Origin: Udaeobacter sp025935755
Lineage (GTDB): Bacteria > Verrucomicrobiota > Verrucomicrobiia > Chthoniobacterales > UBA10450
Reading direction: 5' to 3'
DNA: 44,247 bases
Assembly (NCBI GenBank): GCA_036278715.1
Contig: DASUKN010000028.1
Span: forward strand, 1 to 44,247
Shown: positions 25,626 to 33,917 of the stretch, piece after piece
Numbering within the stretch: position 1 is the first letter of the stretch
Layout of the letters: each line of letters begins with the position of its first letter
Program-made: the position numbers and the translations under genes
The notes under the pieces: generated by a model
Told to the model about the DNA's origin: nothing
The model's database searches: none
What the model saw: the letters and a program-made list of their open reading frames with translations, nothing else

Positions 25626-26066
25626 ATGCCGCACATGCCGATTGATAAAGCAGAAATTCGCACGCTAATCCCCCACTCCGATCTGATGTGCCTTGTAGAC
25701 GAAGTCCTGCTATGGGACGACCGCTCCATCGTGTGCGCAAGTAACACGCATCGTGATCCGGCAAACCCGTTACGCCGCCATGGGCGTTTGTCTGCCATAC
25801 ACGCCTTCGAATATGGTGCGCAAGCAGCGGCGGTTCACGGCGGTCTGCGGGCGCGCGCTGCGGGGACGGTTGCGCCACCCGGCTATCTCGCAGCGTTGCG
25901 AAACGGGCGCTTACACGTGACTCGACTCGATTACATCCAGTTGCCGCTTCGGATTTCGGCGACGCGTCTTTATGGGGAAGGCGCAAATACGGTTTACGAA
26001 TTTACCGTTTCGGCGGCGACCATTGTCGTAGCAGAAGGCCGGGTGACGATCGTGCAACGCGATTAA
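25626..26066 (+). CDS. Hot-dog dehydratase, ApeP-like
   Basis: The 146-residue protein fits the ApeP-like 3-hydroxyacyl-ACP dehydratase group. It has the N-terminal IPHSDLMCLVDEV (His17) and the central helix AIHAFEYGAQAAAVHGG (Glu62), the paired catalytic positions of this hot-dog subfamily. It is the second dehydratase of the operon and lies 67 bp after the acyltransferase. The gap contains a short frame of 12 codons without recognisable content. The next gene, fabG, is convergent and separated by a hairpin repeat. Confidence 0.78.
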   Translation: MPHMPIDKAEIRTLIPHSDLMCLVDEVLLWDDRSIVCASNTHRDPANPLRRHGRLSAIHAFEYGAQAAAVHGGLRARAAGTVAPPGYLAALRNGRLHVTRLDYIQLPLRISATRLYGEGANTVYEFTVSAATIVVAEGRVTIVQRD

Positions 26067-26068
26067 GA

Positions 26069-26088
26069 GTGCGCTGAGGACAGCGCAC
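26069..26088. terminator. Hairpin between convergent genes (GTGCGCTG-AGGA-CAGCGCAC)
   Basis: Perfect 8-bp arms at 26069-26076 and 26081-26088 enclose AGGA. It starts 3 bp after the ApeP-like stop and sits between two convergent genes, so it may act as a bidirectional terminator. No clear U-run follows. Related copies of the GCTGAGGACAGC motif occur near 26120 and at 29828-29845, so it also belongs to a dispersed repeat family. Confidence 0.45.
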
Positions 26089-26134
26089 GCTACATCGAAC
26101 TGTAGTGTCCGCGGTCCTCAGCGGATTTTGTATC

Positions 26135-26878
26135 TCACATCACGATGCCGCCATCGACACACAGCACCTGGCCCGTAATGTAAGCGGCGTCTGGCGATGC
26201 GAGAAATGCCACCGCGGCGGCAATTTCCTCGGGCGTCCCGGTCCTGCCGAGCGGGATTTTGCTGTGGATCGTCTCCTTAACCTGATCCGATAGCCCGACG
26301 GTCATGTCGGTTATGACAAAACCTGGCGCGACGGCATTGACGGTGATGTTGCGGCTGGCCAGCTCACGCGCGAGCGATTTGGTCAACCCGATTAAACCGG
26401 CCTTGCTCGCCGCGTAATTTGTTTGCCCGGCATTGCCCATCAACCCGATCACAGAGCTGATATTGATAATGCGGCCACTGCGTTGCTTGGTCATGGCGCG
26501 AACTAACGCATGGATGAAACTAAATGCGCCGCGCAAGTTTGTGTTGATGACAGCGTCCCAATCTTCGATGGACATTCGCATCGCAAGCGCGTCGCGGGTC
26601 ATACCGGCGTTGTTCACCAGGATGTCGACCCGGCCAAAATCTTCCAGAATCTGAGCTGCGAATTTCTGCACCGCGGAATGATCTGCCACATCCACTGCAT
26701 AGGATTTTGCGGATTCGCCGCGGAGACCATTGATCTCTTCAGCAATCTTCGTGGCGTTTTCTTGCGTCCGACTCACACACGCCACGCGCGCACCTTCATT
26801 GGCGAAGCGCAAGGCAATGGCACGTCCTATGCCTCGTCCCGCGCCTGTAACCACTGCAACTTGATTTTCAAATCTCAT
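26135..26878 (-). CDS. fabG: 3-oxoacyl-[ACP] reductase
   Basis: The 247-residue classical SDR has TGAGRGIGRA near the N terminus, NNAG, a catalytic set Asn113-Ser142-Tyr155-Lys159 (INTNLRG, INISSVIG, NYAASKAG) and PLGRTGTPEE plus TGQVLCVDGG at the C terminus. It reduces 3-oxoacyl-ACP with NADPH. It is either the housekeeping FabG or the ketoreductase of the adjacent lipid-like operon (ApeQ role). Convergent orientation and family-typical sequence do not settle this. ATG at 26878 is used; a GTG four codons upstream is the alternative. Confidence 0.9.
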   Translation of the reverse strand: MRFENQVAVVTGAGRGIGRAIALRFANEGARVACVSRTQENATKIAEEINGLRGESAKSYAVDVADHSAVQKFAAQILEDFGRVDILVNNAGMTRDALAMRMSIEDWDAVINTNLRGAFSFIHALVRAMTKQRSGRIINISSVIGLMGNAGQTNYAASKAGLIGLTKSLARELASRNITVNAVAPGFVITDMTVGLSDQVKETIHSKIPLGRTGTPEEIAAAVAFLASPDAAYITGQVLCVDGGIVM

Positions 26879-27036
26879 GTCGGTGTTCACTTGTAACCAC
26901 TAATGGACACGAATAAACACGAATTTAAACTCAGTAGGCACATCGCAGGAGTCCGCGTGCCAGTGAAGTTCAGTGCCGGAAGCGTCAGCAACATTTTGAG
27001 ATCGACATGCTGGCGCGATTGCTGGAAAACGCAGCT

Positions 27037-28930
27037 ATGAAAACAGCACCTCTGCTATCCCCTGTGATCTTCACGCTCTGCTGCTTTGGATTATGGCAAA
27101 ATGCGCGAGCAGTCAATCCTCCACCCGACGGAGGCTATCCTAACTTCACTACAGCAGAAGGAACGAACGCCCTTCAAAACCTCACCAGCGGCGCTGGTAA
27201 CACTGGACTTGGTTGGCACTCGTTCTTCACCGACAGCACTGGCAATTACAACACAGGCGTCGGCGCCGGAACGCTGTTGTTTAACAACGCAGATTCAAAC
27301 ACAGCCATTGGCACTGCTGCTCTTTTGTTTAATACCGGACCCAATAACACAGCGGTCGGAGCGACCGCTCTTTTAAATAACACCGAGGGCGGAGCAAACA
27401 CCGCTGCCGGCGCGGATAGCCTTCTCAACAATGCAACCGACAACGGCAACACGGCAATGGCTTTGCCTCGCTTGAAATCAATACAAGCGGCGATGGCAAT
27501 ACCGCCATTGGCGTAAGAGCGTTCCAAAGCAACATCACTGGGAGCGGAAACACTGCTGTCGGCGCCTTCGCACTGATCAGCAACGCCGCCTCGGACAACA
27601 CTGCCGTCGGTCAGGCAGCTTTGGCGGCTAATCTCGATGGCAACGGTTGCACCGCGGTCGGCTTCGAAGCGCTCAGGTGGAACCGAAACGCTCTTTCAAA
27701 CACCGCCATGGGTTACCGAGCGCTTGGGAGCAACCAGATGAATGCTAACGATGCAATGCGGCCGGAAGGATTTCCAAACGGCAGCTTCAACACAGCGGTC
27801 GGCGGGAGCGCCCTCTATGCGAATACCGAGGGCAACAACAACACAGCAGTGGGCAACGGTGCGCTTCTGGAGAATACCACTGGCAGTGGTAACGCAGCTG
27901 TCGCTTTGGCCGCACTTCGCAACAACACTACAGGCAACGATAACACTGCAGTCGGCGTGGGCGCACTCTTGAGCAACAGCAACGGCAACGAGAATACCGC
28001 GGTGGGCGCAGGTGCGCTCAGCAGCAATACCACCGGCATAGTCAATACAGCGATTGGTTGGGGAGCTCTTGGCAGCAACACCACCGGCGGCCAAAACACC
28101 GCCAGCGGAGTGGAAGCGCTTGCAGATAATAGCGCAGGAAATTTTAGTACAGCAGCCGGGTGGCATGCGCTCCGATTCAATACGACCGGCGTTTCCAATA
28201 GTGCGTTTGGCTGGTCCGCACTGAATGCTAATCAAACTGGTTCAGATAACACCGCAGTCGGCGTGCGAGCTGGCCAGCTTATTACAGGTAGCTTTAATAT
28301 CTGCATCGGTTCACAAGTCTTCGGCGTGGCTGGCGAAAATAACGCTATTCGCATTGGCGATAATCTGCCCACTACCGCGGGTAATCAGCATGCTACGTAG
28401 GCGGCATTTTTGGCCAGACGGCAGCTAGCGGCACTGCGGTATTCGTTAGCTCAAACGGCAAACTCGGTACGACCCCCTCCTCCCGCCGCTTTAAAGAGGG
28501 TATCAGGCCTATGGACAACACCAGCGAAGCCCTCTTTTCACTTCAACCCGTCGCTTTTCGTTATAATACAGAAATCGATTGTTCAGGCGCCGAGCAGTTC
28601 GGGCTCGTAGCCGAAGATGTAGAGAAAGTTCATCCCGGCCTGATCGTGCACGATAAGGAAGGCAAAGCTTATAGCGTGCGGTACGACCAAGTTAATGCGA
28701 TGTTACTCAACGAATTTCTGAAAGAGCACAAGAAAGTGCAGCAACAGGGAGCGACGATCTCGAAACTCCAAGCCGATGCGACAAGGCAGCAGGCTACCGT
28801 GGCTGAAATGAAGATGACGCTTGACAAAGTCGTTGAACGCTTGAATGAGCACGAGGCAAAAATTCAGAACGTCGGTGTCGATGTGGAGTTGAGCAGAAAT
28901 GCTCAGCAAAAGGTGGCGAGCGATCCATAG
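27037..28930 (+). pseudogene. Frameshifted NTAVG-repeat fibre gene with S74 chaperone
   Basis: The gene matches the three tandem paralogues in full: signal peptide (to ~A25), head, 17-residue repeats, S74 domain and coiled coil. The frame breaks twice. Near 27456 (NTA / GFASLEIN) one base is missing, and near 28390 (AGNQ / CYVGGIFG) one more, ending in TAG at 28398. After each break the expected sequence resumes in the next frame. The head has Gly and Thr where the others have the Cys pair (DGGYPNFTTAEGT). The S74 SSRRFK site is intact. Neither break lies in a homopolymer or slippery heptamer. It is a decaying copy, or the indels are assembly errors. ATG at 27037 is preferred to 27007. Confidence 0.8.
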
Positions 28931-28960
28931 GAACGCTGCTGCGCCGCATTAACTCTCATC

Positions 28961-28998
28961 GACCGGTTAGGCCGTTCGGCCGGTCCCAACGCTGGGAC
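28961..28998. terminator. Hairpins between convergent genes
   Basis: GACCGG (28961-28966) pairs with CCGGTC (28980-28985), and GTCCCA (28983-28988) pairs with TGGGAC (28993-28998) around ACGC. The two hairpins overlap by three bases and could be alternatives. They fill the short gap between the fibre pseudogene and the convergent uppS gene, so transcription termination is plausible. No U-run is evident. Confidence 0.4.
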
Positions 28999-29000
28999 AC

Positions 29001-29717
29001 CTACTCCACACCTCCGTAGCGTCGCTGACGTCGGCCAAATTCTTCGACAGCGGCAAAGAGATCCTGCCGTTTGAAATCAGGCCACAGCTTTGGCGTAATG
29101 TACATTTCCGTATAGGAGGTTTGCCACAGCAGAAAATTCGAAAGCCGCATTTCGCCGGAAGTGCGGATAAGGAGATCGGGATCGGGATAATAACGCGTGT
29201 AAAGATGTTTGCTGAACATCTCGACATCGATCATCGCCCTATCGATGTGTCCCAGTTCAATGGCACGAAACAAACTTTTGATGCCGTCGATAATCTCGAG
29301 TCTGCCTCCGTAACTGAGTGCAAGCACGAGGGTGAGGCCGTTGTTACCAGCCGTTTGCTCGATACTTTTATGAAGTTGCTCCTGCGCGCTGCGCGGCAAA
29401 TCAGTTAACCGGCCAATCGCCTGAAGGCGCACATTTTTCTCGAGCAACTCCGGTGTTTTCTCCTTCAAAAATTTTTCCAGCAAACGCATCAGCGCAATAA
29501 TTTCGGTTTTCGGCCGCTGCCAGTTCTCAGCCGAAAAGGCGTAGAGGGTGAGGTATTCGACTTTTAGGTCGCCACAACCTTCAACGCATTCTCGAACGGC
29601 TTGAGCGCCGGCTTCGTGGCCTTTGATGCGGGGCAGTCCGCGCGATTTCGCCCAGCGACCATTGCCATCCATGATGATGGCGATGTGGCGGGGAACGGTC
29701 TTGATACTCGCGGACAT
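29001..29717 (-). CDS. uppS: Undecaprenyl diphosphate synthase
   Basis: The 238-residue protein is a cis-prenyltransferase that builds undecaprenyl diphosphate from farnesyl diphosphate and IPP. Family motifs are clear: HIAIIMDGNGRWA (catalytic Asp17), LTLYAFSAENWQRP and RTSGEMRLSNFLLWQ. It supplies the lipid carrier for peptidoglycan and surface glycans. The matching phosphatase gene uppP lies 2.9 kb upstream on the same strand, with purA and two small genes between them. Confidence 0.95.
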   Translation of the reverse strand: MSASIKTVPRHIAIIMDGNGRWAKSRGLPRIKGHEAGAQAVRECVEGCGDLKVEYLTLYAFSAENWQRPKTEIIALMRLLEKFLKEKTPELLEKNVRLQAIGRLTDLPRSAQEQLHKSIEQTAGNNGLTLVLALSYGGRLEIIDGIKSLFRAIELGHIDRAMIDVEMFSKHLYTRYYPDPDLLIRTSGEMRLSNFLLWQTSYTEMYITPKLWPDFKRQDLFAAVEEFGRRQRRYGGVE

Positions 29718-29884
29718 TGTTGAGTGCTTAACTGTTGGGATTTACTCGGGAAAGGCAAATATCACGGCAGGTAGCGATGGCGATGTAGTGTGCGCAGTCC
29801 TCAGCGGAGTTCTCGCTATTGGCCGTCTGCGCTGAGGACAGCGCACGCTACAGCATTTCTGTCGCGGCTACGGCCTTGGCGACT
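29718..29884. repeat. uppS-purA spacer with GCTGAGGACAGC palindromes
   Basis: The spacer holds TGTGCGCAGTCCTCAGCGGA (~29792) and the hairpin TGCGCTG-AGGA-CAGCGCA (29828-29845), followed by CGCTACA. Both match the element next to the ApeP-like gene at 26069-26130, in the same paired arrangement. It could affect readthrough from purA into uppS. Confidence 0.55.
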
Positions 29885-31147
29885 TCACAACACAATCGTC
29901 TCTCCGCGGGCCGGGCCGACGCTCACCATGGAGAGTTTTGCACCCGTCAGCTCGGAGATGTATCTGACATATTTCCTCGCAGCCGAAGGGAGCTGCGAAA
30001 ATTTGCGAGCACGGTGGATGGATGTCTTCCAGCCCGGGACCTCTTCGTATACCGGTTCGCAATTGGCCAGTTGCGTTGCATCACACGGCGGAACATCCAG
30101 CCGCTTTCCATGGAGCTGATATCCAACACAAACCCGAATTGGATCGACCTGATCCAATCCATCCAAATTGGTAATTGCGATCTCGTCGATGCCGTTGATC
30201 ATGCCCGCATAACGAGTCGCTACAGCATCAAACCAACCGCAGCGCCGTTTCCGTCCTGTTGTCGCGCCAAATTCGCGGCCGAGATTGTGAAGCATCTGTG
30301 CGAATGACGCATCTTCGGTAGGCAATGCGCCATCTCCTACTCGCGTCGAGTACCCCTTCATCACACCGACCACACGATCCATGCGATGCGGCGGCACACC
30401 GGTGCCGGTGCATGCGCCGCCCGCTGTGGTGTTTGAGGAAGTCACATATGGATAGGTGCCATGATCGATGTCGAGAAATGTTCCCTGCGCGCCTTCGAAC
30501 AGGATTTGTTTGCCCTTATCCATGGCCTTGTGCAGGTAGACCACCGTGTTCGTCACGTACGGTCGCAATTTTTCCCCGGCAGCGACATAGGTTTCGTTAA
30601 CGTCGCGAAAACTGATCGGCTTCGCCCCGAGGGCCTGAAGGATTCTGTTGTTCTCGATAATTTTGGCCTGCAATTTTTTCGAGAACACAATGGGCTGCAT
30701 CAAGTCAGACAGTCGCAAGCCGGTGCGCGCGGCCTTATCCCCGTAGGCCGGGCCGATTCCCCGTTTGGTCGTGCCGATCCTGCCACGGCGCAATTCGCGC
30801 TGTTCGTCGAGCATCCGGTGGTAGGGTAAAACCAGATGCGCGCAATCGCTGATGAGCAGATTTGTGTCGATTTTAACCCTTAACTGCCGCAGGCCGTCTA
30901 TCTCTGCCACCAGTGCGACTGGATCGATAACCACGCCGTTCCCGATCACGCAGATCTTGCGATGCCGCAGGATTCCCGACGGAATCAAATGCAGCACGTA
31001 TTTCATTCCCCGGTGAATGACTGTGTGCCCGGCGTTGTTGCCACCCTGGCTGCGGACGACGATGTCAGCACCGGCAGTCAGCACATCGATAATCTTGCCT
31101 TTGCCCTCGTCGCCCCACTGCATTCCCACCAAAATTGTGTTCGCCAT
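29885..31147 (-). CDS. purA: Adenylosuccinate synthetase
   Basis: The 420-residue enzyme joins IMP and aspartate with GTP in AMP synthesis. It has the P-loop QWGDEGKGKIID near the N terminus, NNAGHT, RGIGPAYGDK, FEGAQGTFLDIDHGTYPYV, STRVGDG and TNLDGLD, all in the expected order. ATG at 31147 gives the canonical MANTILVGMQWGDEGKGK start; the frame extends farther upstream only through non-coding DNA. Its leader holds a terminator-like hairpin and a second hairpin just before the start. Confidence 0.96.
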   Translation of the reverse strand: MANTILVGMQWGDEGKGKIIDVLTAGADIVVRSQGGNNAGHTVIHRGMKYVLHLIPSGILRHRKICVIGNGVVIDPVALVAEIDGLRQLRVKIDTNLLISDCAHLVLPYHRMLDEQRELRRGRIGTTKRGIGPAYGDKAARTGLRLSDLMQPIVFSKKLQAKIIENNRILQALGAKPISFRDVNETYVAAGEKLRPYVTNTVVYLHKAMDKGKQILFEGAQGTFLDIDHGTYPYVTSSNTTAGGACTGTGVPPHRMDRVVGVMKGYSTRVGDGALPTEDASFAQMLHNLGREFGATTGRKRRCGWFDAVATRYAGMINGIDEIAITNLDGLDQVDPIRVCVGYQLHGKRLDVPPCDATQLANCEPVYEEVPGWKTSIHRARKFSQLPSAARKYVRYISELTGAKLSMVSVGPARGETIVL

Positions 31148-31162
31148 ATGAATCGAAAACCG

Positions 31163-31194
31163 CCCGCCTGCATCGCTGGACGATGCATTGCGGG
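31163..31194 (-). promoter_or_regulatory. Hairpin immediately upstream of purA start
   Basis: CCCGC (31163-31167) and TGCATCG (31169-31175) pair with CGATGCA (31181-31187) and GCGGG (31190-31194). The stem ends 16 nt before the purA ATG on the purA strand, so it would occlude or present the ribosome-binding region. Its outer GCGGG overlaps the arm of the neighbouring terminator hairpin by one base. Confidence 0.45.
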
Positions 31195-31247
31195 TGGGCA
31201 AAAAAATTTCCCAGCACTTTGCTAGCAAGGTGCTGGGGCTTGCCCAC
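31194..31247 (-). terminator. Intrinsic terminator / candidate attenuator in the purA leader
   Basis: Read on the minus strand, CCCAGCAC pairs with GTGCTGGG around the palindrome TTGCTAGCAA, and the stem is followed by GAAATTTTTTTG, a seven-T run. An outer pair GTGGGCAA / TTGCCCAC encloses the whole structure. It ends ~50 nt before purA and on the same strand. It could end the transcript of the upstream secreted-protein gene, or regulate purA by attenuation. The element has the form of a Rho-independent terminator. Confidence 0.65.
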
Positions 31248-31616
31248 AGATAATAAGTTAGCGGCATCGCTGCGCAACAGATTTTGCAACAGTGACGCCG
31301 CACAACCGCGTGCAGGCGACTGCCCGCCCTACCCAGAGGCGCCACAAAATCGCGCTACTTTCCCGCAGGTGCGGGCCGAAGCTGATCGATCATCGACCGA
31401 ATTGCAGGACGTCTGTGTCAGACGCCAGGCGAAAATATCATCCAGCCAAATCCAAACGTGACGAATGCTTTCAACTAACCTGCTCGGGAAAATATTTTGG
31501 CGTTTAGCTCCGGTTCAATTCTTGTCGGTTCGATCCACTCAAACCGGCGCAACATCCAACGTCCAACGCTCAACGCCCAACCTTGCACGCCGTTTGGCCG
31601 CGACGGTCGTGTAGCC
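31248..31616. other. Spacer upstream of the purA leader
   Basis: No gene is supported. A CGTCTG-TGT-CAGACG palindrome lies at 31410-31424, with GCAGGA before it, like the copies near 10619 and 12746. A GCCGCACAACCGCGTGCAGG segment near 31300 and CCAACGTCCAACGCTCAACG near 31553 are short low-complexity pieces. The stretch is mostly unexplained. Confidence 0.4.
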
Positions 31617-32105
31617 TCACCGGGGTGAAGGACTTGGCGCTTCTCGCCCGGATTCCAGCAGTGTGGGCCGTATCGGTCCCAAATCCTCGATGTTTGTACC
31701 TCGCGACCCGGAATGATGAGACGAACTCCTTTGCTCCGCTGGAGTTTCTCTTTTCACGGGTCTGGGAGTTTCAGCAAAAGCCGGATTCGGCATCGGAGCA
31801 CTCTGAACATCGGGGTGGTGTGTTTTGTTCGATTCGGGACCGGACCGCTCGTCTCCTCCTTCCGCCGCGCGCGCCCCAGCCGCTCGCATTTCTTCAAGGC
31901 TGAGTACTGCAGGGGCGGATTTTTTCTCGCGGGCCTTTTTGCGTGGCGTCGGTGTCGGAGATTCTGAAGCGAGCTGTTCAGCTGGCGATGGTGTTTCTTT
32001 CGCGCGCTCAGATTTTTTTTCGCGAGCAACGATGACTTCCTGCGCGTCTATGCTCACCACGAAAATCAGGCTGCAAATTGCTGCCCATAAAACCCGTTTC
32101 AGCAT
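31617..32105 (-). CDS. Small secreted charged/Pro-rich protein of unknown function
   Basis: From ATG at 32105 the product has 162 residues. It has a clear signal peptide (LKRVLWAAICSLIFVVSIDA, cleavage before QEV) followed by a low-complexity chain rich in Lys, Glu, Pro and Ser (for example SPTPTPRKKAREKKSAPA) and a Gly/Ser/His-rich end. No catalytic motif or fold is recognisable; it is probably disordered. The frame extends to 32435, but that part overlaps the next gene in a different frame and lacks coding character. It follows the conserved unknown gene by 62 bp. Confidence 0.6.
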   Translation of the reverse strand: MLKRVLWAAICSLIFVVSIDAQEVIVAREKKSERAKETPSPAEQLASESPTPTPRKKAREKKSAPAVLSLEEMRAAGARAAEGGDERSGPESNKTHHPDVQSAPMPNPAFAETPRPVKRETPAEQRSSSHHSGSRGTNIEDLGPIRPTLLESGREAPSPSPR

Positions 32106-32167
32106 GATGCCGCCCGACGAACGAGTCACCCCATTCACAAGCCCTCGTTCATGAGACGTTGCCGAAT

Positions 32168-32578
32168 TCAACCCGCCGGGCGCTGCTGAACCTGAATCAC
32201 CGGCAACGGAAAGCGCAGCCGCAATTCGTTGTCCAAATAAATTTCGATGTGGTGCATGCCGTACTGCTGGAACTGCACACCGCCAAAATAATGCACGTTG
32301 GTCGCGTGTCCTTCCATCTCCTTGAGCACGAACTCGACCTCCGCTTGCGCGACTACCTGCTGTTCGTCTACGCCGATGATCCGGGATTTTTGACGAAACT
32401 TGCCGGACCCGCTGCACCAGCGCGTCCAGATGCAAAGCTTGAAATAATTGATAGGCAACGAGGGCGCCGGGATGACACTCAGCACGCCTACCAGCGTTTG
32501 CATGCCGTTGACTTCACAGCGGACGTCCTCGCAGATCACTGCGCTTTGCAGGTCGGGAAGAATGACGTTCGGTTCCAT
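32168..32578 (-). CDS. Conserved protein of unknown function (CEDVR...TLVGV type)
   Basis: The 136-residue protein has an N-terminal strand ICEDVRCEVNGMQTLVGVLS that resembles a widespread bacterial family of unknown function (DUF6941-like, from memory). No signal peptide, membrane segment or catalytic motif is seen. A predicted beta-rich fold follows. It begins 9 bp downstream of the uppP stop, so it is very likely co-transcribed with uppP. A link to envelope lipid metabolism is only positional. Confidence 0.7.
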   Translation of the reverse strand: MEPNVILPDLQSAVICEDVRCEVNGMQTLVGVLSVIPAPSLPINYFKLCIWTRWCSGSGKFRQKSRIIGVDEQQVVAQAEVEFVLKEMEGHATNVHYFGGVQFQQYGMHHIEIYLDNELRLRFPLPVIQVQQRPAG

Positions 32579-32587
32579 TTCAGCTGA

Positions 32588-33448
32588 TCACATCATTCCA
32601 CGCATCAACAACACCAACAATCCCAGACCGAGTAAAATCCGGTAAACCGCAAAGGGCACAAATCCCCGTGCGCGCACCCAGTTCATAAACCATGCGACGA
32701 CCGCAAGCGCGACAAAAAAGGAAACAACAAATCCAATCACAAGTACGATCCATTGATGCGGACTGATCGTTAGCGGCGCGATCTCCGCTTCATGATGATG
32801 CGGTATCACGCTCTTTAGGAAATCATATCCGACCGCGACTGCCATGGTTGGCATGGACAGAAAAAACGAAAATTCAAGCGCCGCCGGGCGCGACATTCCA
32901 GCGATTTGTCCGGCAGCAATGGTGGACATCGAACGCGAGGTGCCGGGAAAAACAGCGGAAAGAATTTGCGCGGCGCCGATCCAGATCGCCTGCGGCAGAG
33001 TCATTTCTTCCATGTGCATCGTACGTGGCCTGGTGAAAACGGCATCAACGATCCACATCACAATGCCACCGATGAGCAGCGCCCAAGCCATGACCCAGAG
33101 GTTTTCCAGGTTCTTGCCAATAACTTTCGTCAGAGCCCACGCTGGAACTGCAGTCACCACAAATGCGACAATCGTCAGGCTTAAAGGATGCGTAAAGATG
33201 GTGCGATTGCCAAATTCGCCTTTGGGGAACGTGCTAACAAATTTCAAAATACGATTCCAAAAATACACCGGTAAAGCGAGGATGGCTCCCAGTTGAATCA
33301 CGATGGAGTACATTTTCCAGAACCCATCCTGCAGATCGATATGCAGCAATGCTTCACAGATGCGCAGGTGCGCCGTGGAACTCACGGGAAGAAATTCAGT
33401 TAACCCCTCAACGATCCCGAGAAATACGGAGAGCAAGTATTCGTCCAT
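32588..33448 (-). CDS. uppP: Undecaprenyl-diphosphatase (UppP/BacA)
   Basis: The 286-residue integral membrane protein removes a phosphate from undecaprenyl diphosphate so the carrier can be reused; excess confers bacitracin resistance. It has EGLTEFLPVSSTAHL (14-28) with both conserved Glu, and PGTSRSMSTI (168-177) with the catalytic Arg172. About eight hydrophobic segments span the chain. It heads a short minus-strand run with the conserved unknown and the small secreted protein. Confidence 0.95.
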   Translation of the reverse strand: MDEYLLSVFLGIVEGLTEFLPVSSTAHLRICEALLHIDLQDGFWKMYSIVIQLGAILALPVYFWNRILKFVSTFPKGEFGNRTIFTHPLSLTIVAFVVTAVPAWALTKVIGKNLENLWVMAWALLIGGIVMWIVDAVFTRPRTMHMEEMTLPQAIWIGAAQILSAVFPGTSRSMSTIAAGQIAGMSRPAALEFSFFLSMPTMAVAVGYDFLKSVIPHHHEAEIAPLTISPHQWIVLVIGFVVSFFVALAVVAWFMNWVRARGFVPFAVYRILLGLGLLVLLMRGMM

Positions 33449-33563
33449 GCGGTTGAATCGTTAAATGGTTACACGGTCACATCGGCGCAGCATAGGAACT
33501 TTTCGATCTTTGCCTGGACCGCTGTCTTTGTAACCTTGTAACTTTTTTTACCATTTAACTTGC

Positions 33564-33582
33564 GTGAGCGCTCCGCGCTCAC
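33564..33582. repeat. Hairpin overlapping the glnB stop codon (GTGAGCGC-TCC-GCGCTCAC)
   Basis: Perfect 8-bp arms surround a TCC loop. The arm at 33575-33582 includes the glnB stop (33579-33581), so the hairpin would form at the very end of the glnB message. No U-run follows on the glnB strand (it reads GCAAGTTAAATGG), which weakens a terminator reading. Confidence 0.4.
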
Positions 33583-33917
33583 AGCGCTTCCGCTCCCCGT
33601 TCACCGGTTCTGATACGAACGGCTTCTTCCACCTCGGTAACGAAAATTTTGCCATCGCCGATTTTTCCAGTCTTCGCCTTTTCCAGAATTGCCTCGACAG
33701 CGCGCTGTGCGCGATCGTCCGCGATCACGATCTCGAATTTGATCTTTGGAAGGAAATCCACCGTGTACTCGGTACCCCGGTAGATTTCGCTGTGCCCTTT
33801 TTGGCGACCAAATCCTTTTACCTCGCTCAGAGTCATTCCTTCGACGCCCGCGGCCATCAAGGCTTCTCGCACCGGCTCGGCTTTGAATGGCTTAATAACG
33901 GCCTCGATCTTTTTCAC
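33579..33917 (-). CDS. glnB: Nitrogen regulatory protein P-II
   Basis: The 112-residue protein is a PII signal transducer. The T-loop carries the uridylylation site Tyr51 (RGTEYTVDF), and KIGDGKIFV (85-93) and RIRTGERG (101-108) supply the ATP-binding region. PII reads 2-oxoglutarate and ATP/ADP and controls nitrogen metabolism enzymes. The start codon is GTG. No amtB or glnA neighbour is seen, so GlnB and GlnK cannot be told apart by context. A 130-bp gap separates it from uppP. Confidence 0.93.
   Translation of the reverse strand: MKKIEAVIKPFKAEPVREALMAAGVEGMTLSEVKGFGRQKGHSEIYRGTEYTVDFLPKIKFEIVIADDRAQRAVEAILEKAKTGKIGDGKIFVTEVEEAVRIRTGERGAEAL

Noticed and set aside
27450..28400. Programmed -1 frameshifting in the fourth fibre gene
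   Set aside because: Neither break has an X-XXY-YYZ slippery site or homopolymer, and the intact paralogues read through in one frame.
31148..31345. N-terminal extension of PurA
   Set aside because: It runs through the leader hairpins; the canonical MANTILVGMQWGDEG start is at 31147.
32106..32435. Long N-terminal extension of the small secreted protein
   Set aside because: It overlaps the conserved unknown gene in another frame, and a clean signal peptide starts at 32105.
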